Shown: piece after piece, positions 22,596-29,266 of the stretch
Layout: every line of letters starts with the position of its first letter
How positions within the stretch are numbered: the stretch's first letter is position 1
IMG/VR virus record: IMGVR_UViG_3300046535_002148
Coordinates: 1-64,000 of that record
Strand: one strand, 5' to 3'
DNA from: a virus
DNA length: 64,000 nucleotides
The notes under the pieces: model-generated
What the model was told of the DNA's origin: nothing
The model's database searches: none
What the model saw: only the letters and a program-made list of their open reading frames with translations
Made by a program: the position numbers and the translations under genes

Positions 22596-24019
22596 GTACC
22601 GTCGAAGAACTCCTGCTGCGGTTCGAGCGACTGGCCGCTCTGGCGTCGCTGTCGACCGACCTGGTGGAACGTGATCGCCTCAGCGATCGGGTTGTCCAAC
22701 GAGAGGCCGCGCGCGAACCCCTTGTCACTGCAGCGAAGGTCCGTACGGTGGCGCTGGTGAAGGACCTGTTCACAGTTTTCTGGGAACGGCAGCCGCAGCT
22801 GCGGCCCGCACACGAGGTGCGACCGGACCTGCGTGGCAATCTTCGGACGCTGTCCTACGTAGTCCGAGCACGCAATACGTACGGCCTCGCACGTTACGAC
22901 GAGTTCGAGGCGACGTTGGCGACGCTGGCGGTCCTGGAGCACCTCGACCAGCCGGTCGACATGGACGCACTGACTGCCCTCGTGGGCGGCGATGACCTGG
23001 ACGCGCTGGAGGCGGCACTGGACGCCGCGGAACAGTCCTTCGGGGACGACTCCCCAAGAGAGCTCGGGGAGGTCACCGCCGCCCTCGATGCGGCCAGGAC
23101 CCGTGCGGCCGAGGAGACGGCATTGGCGATGGCGTGGGGCTTCTCACGTTCGGAGCTGTCCAATATGAGCGTCGCGGATCGTCTGACCCTCACCAAACGA
23201 CTGTCCACCCCCGCACTGCGCAGGCTTGCCGACGAATTGGGACGTGACGTGACCAGTAACTCCGGAGCCAGCTTGGGAGTTTCGGTCACGCGATCGGGCC
23301 AGTTCAGCGACGTGGCGCCGACCTCCGAACTCGAGGACACCCTGCCGTCCCAGCGCGCCCGGTTCGGTACTACCAACCCGGTAGTTCGACTCCTGACACT
23401 GCGAGACTTCGCCGACGGCGCGCTGCTCGGGGAGGTGCGGGAGGAGCAAGTGTTCACCCGTGGCCCCGTGGTCGTCCTGGTGGACTGCAGCGAGTCCATG
23501 ACCAGCCATCACCAGGACGGACTGACCCGCGAGGCCTGGGCGAAGTCGGTGGCACTGGGCGTGCTCGGACACGCACCTGACCGCGAGGTCCACCTGGCCC
23601 TGTTCTCCGGCCCGGGTGAGTGGCGCAGCTGGCGCTTCCCCGCCGCTCCGGAGCGCCGCCGCACCGAGGACACTCTGGCGTTCGTCGAGTCGACATTCAG
23701 GGGTGGCACCGACCTGGTGGGGGCCGTCGACCGGGCGTTGGGCCTGATCGAGGAGCGAAGCTCACTCACGGAAGCGGACCTGATCGTGATGACCGATGGT
23801 CAGGTGTGTCTTCCCAGTCAGTGGGCGATCCGGGTCAATCGACGCAAGGTTGCCCTAAGATCCGCCTTCAAAGCAGTCGTGATTGGCCCCGAGACCCTGG
23901 GCGACCTCGATCAGATCTGTGACGACATCCGCACAGTCGAGGAGTTGTGCCGCCCAGGCGACACCGCCAGGGCGCTAACTGGGGAGCACCACGTGGGCGA
24001 ACAGAGTGGGGAACGCTGA
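22592..24019 (+). CDS. VWA-domain protein (ViaA/CoxE-like partner of MoxR)
   Basis: GTG at 22592 overlaps the MoxR stop. The first 280 residues are helical and Ala/Leu/Glu-rich, as in ViaA/CoxE-type proteins. The C-terminal VWA domain (about 290-475) has the MIDAS triad: Asp298-x-Ser300-x-Ser302 (VDCSESM), the later Thr in GGTDL, and the Asp in VMTDGQ. All metal-site residues are present. Such proteins guide MoxR ATPases to targets. The ATG of the next gene shares a base with its stop. Confidence 0.88.
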   Translation: MSTVEELLLRFERLAALASLSTDLVERDRLSDRVVQREAAREPLVTAAKVRTVALVKDLFTVFWERQPQLRPAHEVRPDLRGNLRTLSYVVRARNTYGLARYDEFEATLATLAVLEHLDQPVDMDALTALVGGDDLDALEAALDAAEQSFGDDSPRELGEVTAALDAARTRAAEETALAMAWGFSRSELSNMSVADRLTLTKRLSTPALRRLADELGRDVTSNSGASLGVSVTRSGQFSDVAPTSELEDTLPSQRARFGTTNPVVRLLTLRDFADGALLGEVREEQVFTRGPVVVLVDCSESMTSHHQDGLTREAWAKSVALGVLGHAPDREVHLALFSGPGEWRSWRFPAAPERRRTEDTLAFVESTFRGGTDLVGAVDRALGLIEERSSLTEADLIVMTDGQVCLPSQWAIRVNRRKVALRSAFKAVVIGPETLGDLDQICDDIRTVEELCRPGDTARALTGEHHVGEQSGER

Positions 24020-24993
24020 TGCAGGCGATCGGGTACCTGGTCCTGTTCTCCGTGCACGGCACGTCCAAGCCGGTGCGTATGGAGCTGGAGCGGGCCAGGG
24101 CGTTGTTCGACGACCTCGGCCTCGATCCGAATCACATTCCCGACAAGCTGCACCCGTTCTTCGCTTTCCAGGCGGCAAGCAGTTCCACGACGGTGGATTA
24201 TTCGAACAAGGATTGGGATTTCCAGCTCCGTGCGCAGGTCTCGCGGCGCGGTGACGAGTTCGAGGACCGTCACGTGATCCGACACGGCGTGAGCCGGCGG
24301 ACCCGTCGCCCGCAGCCGGCGTTCCTGATGTCGGTGAAGTTCTTCCACGGCGAGAAGGGTCGCGCACCCGAGGTACGCCGCACCGTGGCCGCTGAGCTCC
24401 TGGACGCCTCCAACCAGGTCATCGGTGACCTCGCCACCGAGGACCGGCGGGCAGCCAACGAGTGGTGGGCGGCGTTCAACAACCAGTACGAGGAGCTGCA
24501 GACACACCTCGCGGCCGACCAGTTGCGCACCGTAATTCGTGACTCGATCCTGGATTCCGACGGAATTCTGATCACCGCTCGCAGCGGTATGTACTTCGTT
24601 CCGGCTGAATACAACGACACGATGATCGCTCTGCGGGAATTCGTCGAGCAGATCTCCGAGGAATGTCGCCTTCATCTCATTCCTGTATTCAAGGACCCGA
24701 ATACTCTAAAACTTATCGCTGACGCCTGGCAGGACTCGGCCGAGACAAAAGGACAGCGTATTCTTTCTGAAATTCAACGAATCACCGTGAAGATGCGTAC
24801 GCAGCGCACCACCCGCGTCAAGCTGGAAACAGTCACCAAGTACCGCGTCGCCCTGGAGGACTACCAGGTGCGCATCGCCTATTACCGCGAACTGACCGGC
24901 GTCCCGACACCTGCAGGTGTCGCTGCGATCGCCCGGACCATCGACGAGGAAGTCGCCTACATGCAGACCCGGATGCCGAAGGGGCCCAAGTGA
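24019..24993 (+). CDS. Unrecognised third component of the MoxR/VWA operon, 324 aa
   Basis: ATG at 24019 shares a base with the VWA stop (TGATG). The N-terminal half is alpha/beta with a basic segment (RHGVSRRTRRPQPAF). The centre includes DGILITARSGMYFVP, and the last 110 residues are helical, basic and coiled-coil-like. It may belong to DUF6744 (recall only, not verified). AT content in parts (24.5-24.8 kb) is higher than in its neighbours. Position between VWA and RuvB-like genes makes it a candidate adaptor or substrate. Confidence 0.75.
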   Translation: MQAIGYLVLFSVHGTSKPVRMELERARALFDDLGLDPNHIPDKLHPFFAFQAASSSTTVDYSNKDWDFQLRAQVSRRGDEFEDRHVIRHGVSRRTRRPQPAFLMSVKFFHGEKGRAPEVRRTVAAELLDASNQVIGDLATEDRRAANEWWAAFNNQYEELQTHLAADQLRTVIRDSILDSDGILITARSGMYFVPAEYNDTMIALREFVEQISEECRLHLIPVFKDPNTLKLIADAWQDSAETKGQRILSEIQRITVKMRTQRTTRVKLETVTKYRVALEDYQVRIAYYRELTGVPTPAGVAAIARTIDEEVAYMQTRMPKGPK

Positions 24994-25916
24994 GCGAATA
25001 CCCCACCACCTGGGACGACTACATCGGCCAGGCCAAAGCCAAACGCGCCCTGCGGATCGCGGCCGAATCCGCTCGACTGCGCGACGTGCCCATGTGCCAC
25101 GTCCTGATCACCTGCCCCGACGGAGGTGTCGGCAAGACGGCACTGGCGACCCTGGTCGCGATGCAGTTGGGCTCCCGGCTCGAAACCATCTCCGAGCCGC
25201 CGGACCCGACAAAGTTCCGGTCCCTGATCCTGGGCATGGACGACGGTGACGTCCTGCTGATCGACGAGTTGCACCGCTTCGCCAAGGTCCAGTACCTCCA
25301 TCACCTGCTGCAGGACGGCCTCGTCACCGGCCGCGACGGCGTCCTGGAGCCGGCTCCGGCAATCACCGTGATCGGCGCGACCACCGACGTCCATGACCTG
25401 CACGACACGATCGTCGGTCGATTCCAGATGCGACTGGACCTCGAGCCGTACACCACCGAGGAGGCGGTCGACATCGCCAAGGTGATGAGTCGCCAGATCT
25501 TCGACGGCCTGCGCTTCCCCGACGACCCGTGCCTCGAAGACATCGTCGAGGCGACCAACCACAATCCCCGCGCCATCAAGCAGTTGTTGTCCACCATTCG
25601 TGACGAGGCGCTGGTCGGCGAGACGGAGTGGGAGGAGGGCTACGGCTGGGTCATCGAATCCGCGCTGGACACCTGCAACCTGCGTCGCGACGGCCTGCGC
25701 GACGAGCACCTCGCCTACTTGCTGCTGCTCAAGCGCATGAACGGCCAGGCCGGACTGGTCAACCTGGCCAAGCAGCTCGGCGGCAAGAAGGCGGTCGAGA
25801 AGATCGAGCGGCTGCTCTTTGCCCGCGATCTTGTCGAGCCGACATCCAGTGGGCGGCAGCTCACCGCCGACGGTCGGGACCGAGTCCGACACGAATCCGA
25901 CACCCTGGCCGCTTAG
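24990..25916 (+). CDS. RuvB-like AAA ATPase
   Basis: GTG at 24990 overlaps the preceding stop. The sequence has YIGQAKAKRAL near the start, Walker A PDGGVGKT (43-50), Walker B LLIDELH (89-95) and sensor 1 GATTD (129-133). VGRFQMRL carries the arginine finger (about 144), and a C-terminal winged-helix-like region ends SGRQLTADGRDRVR. This order and the DELH box match RuvB, the branch-migration motor. At 308 residues it is slightly short. No RuvA or RuvC is visible, so it may act with another partner. Confidence 0.85.
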   Translation: MSEYPTTWDDYIGQAKAKRALRIAAESARLRDVPMCHVLITCPDGGVGKTALATLVAMQLGSRLETISEPPDPTKFRSLILGMDDGDVLLIDELHRFAKVQYLHHLLQDGLVTGRDGVLEPAPAITVIGATTDVHDLHDTIVGRFQMRLDLEPYTTEEAVDIAKVMSRQIFDGLRFPDDPCLEDIVEATNHNPRAIKQLLSTIRDEALVGETEWEEGYGWVIESALDTCNLRRDGLRDEHLAYLLLLKRMNGQAGLVNLAKQLGGKKAVEKIERLLFARDLVEPTSSGRQLTADGRDRVRHESDTLAA

Positions 25917-25964
25917 CACAACCGTCTGCCAGACTGACAGCTTCAGCACGAAGGAGATTTGCGG

Positions 25965-26156
25965 ATGCCGCCCAGCAAAAAGATCGTAGCCGCCGTCGTA
26001 CCGGTGGAGGTTGACCCTACAGAGGAGCTGCGCCTGTCGTTGCGCAGTAGTCTGGATGCTCTGAAGGCAGTGAACCTGCGTCGCTACCGCGGCGAGACCC
26101 GAGACGGTGTGCGCGAGCTCCGCACCGCGACTGAAAAGCTGCTTCAGTCCATCTGA
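25965..26156 (+). CDS. Hypothetical protein, 63 aa
   Basis: ATG at 25965 behind AAGGAG. The protein starts basic (PPSKKIVAAVV) and continues as an amphipathic helix ending in RTATEKLLQSI. No family recognised. Lies 48 bases after the RuvB-like gene and is probably in the same transcript. Confidence 0.6.
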   Translation: MPPSKKIVAAVVPVEVDPTEELRLSLRSSLDALKAVNLRRYRGETRDGVRELRTATEKLLQSI

Positions 26157-26233
26157 AGCCCCCGATAGGTCCAGCGGCTTGACCGACCGCCCGCTCCGCA
26201 GCCACGGGGCACCGCCTGAGGGAACCGTTTTCA

Positions 26234-26461
26234 ATGCCCAGAGTCACCCGAAAATCAACGCTCGTGAACGTCAGCAAACACCTGGACGACGCCCGACGGA
26301 TCAAGAAGCAGCTCGATGCGCTCTATCCGGACATGCGTAAGGTCCCGCTGAAGGACCGCCAGGCGATCACCGATGCCAAGGCGAGCATCGAGAACATGAT
26401 CGCGATGCTGCAGCAGTTGATGGAGCAAGAGTTCGGCAACGGCAGAGTCGAAGTCGAGTGA
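26234..26461 (+). CDS. Hypothetical helical protein, 75 aa
   Basis: ATG at 26234; the upstream region has only a weak GAGGGAA. The protein is Lys/Arg-rich at the N-terminus and then helical with heptad-like spacing (IENMIAMLQQLMEQEF). No family recognised. Its stop abuts the bidirectional terminator and it is the last + strand gene of the left half. Confidence 0.6.
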   Translation: MPRVTRKSTLVNVSKHLDDARRIKKQLDALYPDMRKVPLKDRQAITDAKASIENMIAMLQQLMEQEFGNGRVEVE

Positions 26462-26507
26462 CGAAACGAGCCCCCGGCCGGGACAACCGGCCGGGGGCTC
26501 GTTTCGT
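26461..26507. terminator. Bidirectional terminator between converging operons
   Basis: A perfect 21-bp inverted repeat (26461-26481 with 26487-26507) with loop GACAA. It begins at the last base of the + strand stop and ends 13 bases before the - strand glycosylase stop. T-rich bases on one side and A-rich on the other let it serve both strands. Confidence 0.85.
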
Positions 26508-26519
26508 TGAGGGGTTGGG

Positions 26520-27113
26520 CTACACCGGGATGGGCACTTCCGGCGTGCACGGGCGCGCCCGGTCGGCCAGCTCCCCCACCATCCGGAAGTCCTGCCGCAG
26601 GACGCGCTGCATCGCGCTGTCGCGCAGACCCTGGGCCGGGTGGAACAGCGGCAGGAACGTGCGTCGGCCGCGGTGGAAGGGCCGGCCGTGCACCGAGTTG
26701 ATGCGGACGTTCGGGACGAACGCCTGGGCAGCGGTGCGACCGCACAACAGAATCAGTGCGGGGTCGACGATCTCGATCTCCTGGTGCAGGTACACCCGGG
26801 AGGCGCGGACCTCCGCATCCGACGGCGCACGACCACCGGGCGGCTGGAACTTCAGGACATTGGTCAGGAAGACGTCGCCGCGGGTCATCCCGACATCGGC
26901 CAGCAGCTGCTCGAGCGAACGGCCGGACGCACCGACGAACGGCCGGCGCTGGTGGTCCTCATCCGCGCCGGGGGCCTCGCCGATCACCATCACCTTGGCG
27001 TCGCACGGACCCTCGCCCGGCACGAAGGACGCCCGGGTCGAGAGATGGACGAACCGGGGGTTGGCGATCAGGTGGCTGTAGAGGTAGCGCAGTGCTTGGG
27101 TCTTGTCCTGCAT
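26520..27113 (-). CDS. Uracil-DNA glycosylase, family 4/5-like
   Basis: ATG at 27113 behind GGAGGAGAAGG. The sequence has GEAPGADED and PFVG (motif 1), TNVLKFQPPGG, a CGRTAAQAF strand and FHPAQGL (motif 2), as in family 4/5 glycosylases that excise uracil from DNA. The N-terminal CxxC that normally starts the iron-sulfur site is missing, and only two cysteines remain. An earlier in-frame ATG at 27131 is possible but is inside the SD. Confidence 0.85.
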   Translation of the reverse strand: MQDKTQALRYLYSHLIANPRFVHLSTRASFVPGEGPCDAKVMVIGEAPGADEDHQRRPFVGASGRSLEQLLADVGMTRGDVFLTNVLKFQPPGGRAPSDAEVRASRVYLHQEIEIVDPALILLCGRTAAQAFVPNVRINSVHGRPFHRGRRTFLPLFHPAQGLRDSAMQRVLRQDFRMVGELADRARPCTPEVPIPV

Positions 27114-27156
27114 TCCGTCCTTCTCCTCCATGCGGTGAACTGACTGGCTGTCAGAT

Positions 27157-27474
27157 CTACTGCCGTGACCAGCGCCGCAACTGCATCGCGGTGACACCGG
27201 GGCGGTGCACCACTTCCTGCAGCAGGGGGCGCCACATGCGGGCGTGCGGGCCGTGCGCGAGCTGGAGATGGCAGTCGTGCCACGGGGACCACCCGAGGCT
27301 GACCAGGTTCTCCACGACGTGCAGGCCCCCTTGACTCCGGAACTCAATGTGGTGCAGACAGACGTTCTCGTCATGGCGTCCGCACAGCCGGCACTTGAGG
27401 CCGTCCCTCTCGTGCACGAGCTCGCGGATCGCCTTCGGGACCGCCCGGGTCTCCTCATCCCCCCGGGGTGTCAA
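27157..27474 (-). CDS. HNH endonuclease, 105 aa
   Basis: TTG at 27474, overlapping the end of the upstream gene. CRLC (about 29-32) and HHIEF (about 41-45) followed by WHDCH form an HNH fold with a zinc site. The sequence fits free-standing HNH nucleases used in packaging or homing. With the terminase outside the window its role is unclear. Confidence 0.75.
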   Translation of the reverse strand: MTPRGDEETRAVPKAIRELVHERDGLKCRLCGRHDENVCLHHIEFRSQGGLHVVENLVSLGWSPWHDCHLQLAHGPHARMWRPLLQEVVHRPGVTAMQLRRWSRQ

Positions 27475-27778
27475 AGCCCATCCCGAGGTCCTCCTCCTCG
27501 CCGATGGCGGACAGCTGCATGGCCGGGATGGCGTCCACGTCCTCCAGCACGTCCTTCACCAACGCGATCGCCGCCTCGCGGACGGCGTCCAGCTCGTCGT
27601 CGTACTGGTCCCCGTAGGGCACTCGCAGCGAGTGGGAGTGGACGATGCCGTTGGCCTTGAGGTCCCGGTCGGGCACGACGTAGACGACGGTGACCGCATC
27701 GACATCGAACTCCACCGAGGCGATGACCGGTCCCCTGGCCACCTCCGGTCGCGGCCCCTCGATCGCGCGCAGCTTCAC
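27455..27778 (-). CDS. Hypothetical protein, 107 aa
   Basis: GTG at 27778 overlaps the upstream stop. The first 60 residues are beta-rich (VIASVEFDVDAVTVVYVV) and the remainder helical and acidic (AAIALVKDVLEDVDAI). It and the upstream protein both show Val/Asp-rich strands and may be related. No known domain. Confidence 0.65.
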   Translation of the reverse strand: MKLRAIEGPRPEVARGPVIASVEFDVDAVTVVYVVPDRDLKANGIVHSHSLRVPYGDQYDDELDAVREAAIALVKDVLEDVDAIPAMQLSAIGEEEDLGMGFDTPGG

Positions 27779-28185
27779 CGGCGGAACCGTTCGACGTCGA
27801 AGTCCCAGTCCACGACCACGCCGTCCTTGGCCTTGAACTTGTGCACGCGGCGCATCTCGCTGGGCCGCTGCGGGTCGGGCTCGAAGGCGACGTTGACGCA
27901 CACGGCCTCGATGATGATCTTCACCATCTCGTCCATCTGGTAGACCGCATCGTCGAGCGGGATCACGCTGCTGGTGATCTTGGCGACCGTGTGCTTGATC
28001 GGCTTGCCCTCGAAACAGATCTCCGATTCCGGGGCCCGCTTGGTGAACGGCATCTCCAGCGGCGTGACGGCCGGAGTGTTCGGCGGGGCCTCGTCGTAGG
28101 AATCCTTCTCCACCGGTCGCAGGTGCCGGGAGCTCGGCGGCGGGGTGGTGGGGTCGTAGGGGTTCTCGTAGCTCATGGCGGTCAC
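27775..28185 (-). CDS. Hypothetical protein, 136 aa
   Basis: GTG at 28185 is chosen because AGGAAGG is 6 bases upstream and the start overlaps the upstream stop; an ATG at 28176 is the alternative. The first 60 residues are Pro/Thr/Glu-rich and probably disordered. The rest is alpha/beta (DDAVYQMDEMVKIIIEA) and ends basic. No family recognised. Confidence 0.65.
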   Translation of the reverse strand: MTAMSYENPYDPTTPPPSSRHLRPVEKDSYDEAPPNTPAVTPLEMPFTKRAPESEICFEGKPIKHTVAKITSSVIPLDDAVYQMDEMVKIIIEAVCVNVAFEPDPQRPSEMRRVHKFKAKDGVVVDWDFDVERFRR

Positions 28186-28517
28186 GATGTGCCTTCCTGA
28201 TTCGCCGCCGGCTCGGGCCGACGGGGCTTCTCGTAGGGAAAGGTCCGTTTGCATCGGTCGCAGATCCACCAGGGACACCCCGGGGACAGCGTGTAGGTCG
28301 AGTACTCGTCGCCGGACTTCAGCTTGTTCTTGCGCGGGGGCCGGCAGTGCTCGAAGCAGCACTCCCCGGGGGCCCAGGTGCCCAGCCGGTCGTAGAGGCC
28401 CGGCCTGCCGGTGGCGCACAGGTAGCAGAACTCGTTCTCTTTCGGTTCATCACACGCGTCCTCGTAGGTCTTGTAGCACTTGCGGCAGCCGTGGCGATGG
28501 AGTCGCTTCTCAGCCAC
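28182..28517 (-). CDS. Multi-zinc-ribbon protein, 111 aa
   Basis: GTG at 28517. Eleven cysteines occur in pairs: CRKC, CYLC, CCFEHC and CDRC, with extra Cys at about 22 and 81. At least two zinc sites are likely. It lies in the replication module and could be a nucleic-acid-binding accessory factor. It is flanked by overlapping genes. Confidence 0.7.
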   Translation of the reverse strand: MAEKRLHRHGCRKCYKTYEDACDEPKENEFCYLCATGRPGLYDRLGTWAPGECCFEHCRPPRKNKLKSGDEYSTYTLSPGCPWWICDRCKRTFPYEKPRRPEPAANQEGTS

Positions 28518-28962
28518 TCGTCTCCAGCAGGTGGCCTCGGGTCTCGAACCACTCGCTGTAGACGGCCTGACGTCCGTCCCCGCGGGCCCGGGTCAGTCGG
28601 TTGACCCAGGGCTCGTGGCCCTGGGGCGCTCCCTGCTCGGCGGCGACGGCCTCGGCGATGGACTTGGCGATGTCCACGACCCGGGGCTCGGTGCGGACGT
28701 ACTTGTGCCGGGCCTCGGCGACCCACGCGGCAGAGACGCACGCGGCCGGTGAACGCTCCAGGCGCTTGTGCTTGAGGAACTCCACGACCAGGTGCAGGTT
28801 GTCCCAGGTGAACAGCTCCGGGTCGTGCGCGATACGCCGTTTGACCTTGGACGCCTCGATCATGAGGGCGCGGAACCGCGGCAGCTCCTCGGGCGGACAC
28901 CACCCGAGCTCACCCTCCACGTACTCGCAGAACGCCGTGGCGGTACGGAACGGGGCGCTCAC
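28510..28962 (-). CDS. Hypothetical protein, 150 aa
   Basis: GTG at 28962 overlaps the upstream stop. The protein is largely helical (LPRFRALMIEASKVKRRI, VDIAKSIAEAVAAEQG) and Arg/Glu-rich. No known domain. Coupled on both sides to small genes. Confidence 0.65.
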   Translation of the reverse strand: MSAPFRTATAFCEYVEGELGWCPPEELPRFRALMIEASKVKRRIAHDPELFTWDNLHLVVEFLKHKRLERSPAACVSAAWVAEARHKYVRTEPRVVDIAKSIAEAVAAEQGAPQGHEPWVNRLTRARGDGRQAVYSEWFETRGHLLETSG

Positions 28963-29114
28963 TGCTCGCCCCACTTCTGGAACCGCACCGACTCGGCGCC
29001 GTTCTCGAAGGCGTACTGGTAGGCCCAGGCCCGGTCGGCGAACACCGTCGCAGTGACCGGGCTCCCGTGGGACAGCACGACCCAGCAACCCTCCGTCGAC
29101 CCGTCGCTCACCAT
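28959..29114 (-). CDS. Hypothetical protein, 51 aa
   Basis: Start is ATG 29114 or GTG 29111; both overlap the upstream stop and there is no clear SD, so coupling is likely. The short sequence is beta-rich then helical (ADRAWAYQYAFENGAESVRF). No family recognised. Support comes from overlap at both ends. Confidence 0.5.
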   Translation of the reverse strand: MVSDGSTEGCWVVLSHGSPVTATVFADRAWAYQYAFENGAESVRFQKWGEQ

Positions 29115-29266
29115 GACGCGTGCGCCATCAGAGCCTCACGGATGAAGTCGTCCATCTTCTGGCCACGCTCGTGGGCAGCACCGAGGCAGTACTCGTAGTC
29201 CGCGCGGTCCATCTCGATCTGACTGACCGTCACCGTGGTCGAGGTGCGGAGATTGACGATGGTCAT
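29108..29266 (-). CDS. Hypothetical small protein, RHH-like, 52 aa
   Basis: ATG at 29266 overlaps the helicase stop. The strand-helix-helix pattern TTVTVSQIEMDRADYEYCLG then MDDFIREALMAH suggests a ribbon-helix-helix DNA-binding fold. This is a visual match only. Its position after the helicase suits a regulator or helicase partner. Confidence 0.5.
   Translation of the reverse strand: MTIVNLRTSTTVTVSQIEMDRADYEYCLGAAHERGQKMDDFIREALMAHASW

Noticed and set aside
23947-24018. Upstream extension of the 324-aa gene to 23947
   Set aside because: The extension lies in the VWA gene and encodes Arg/Pro-rich shadow sequence; the ATG at 24019 shares a base with the VWA stop.
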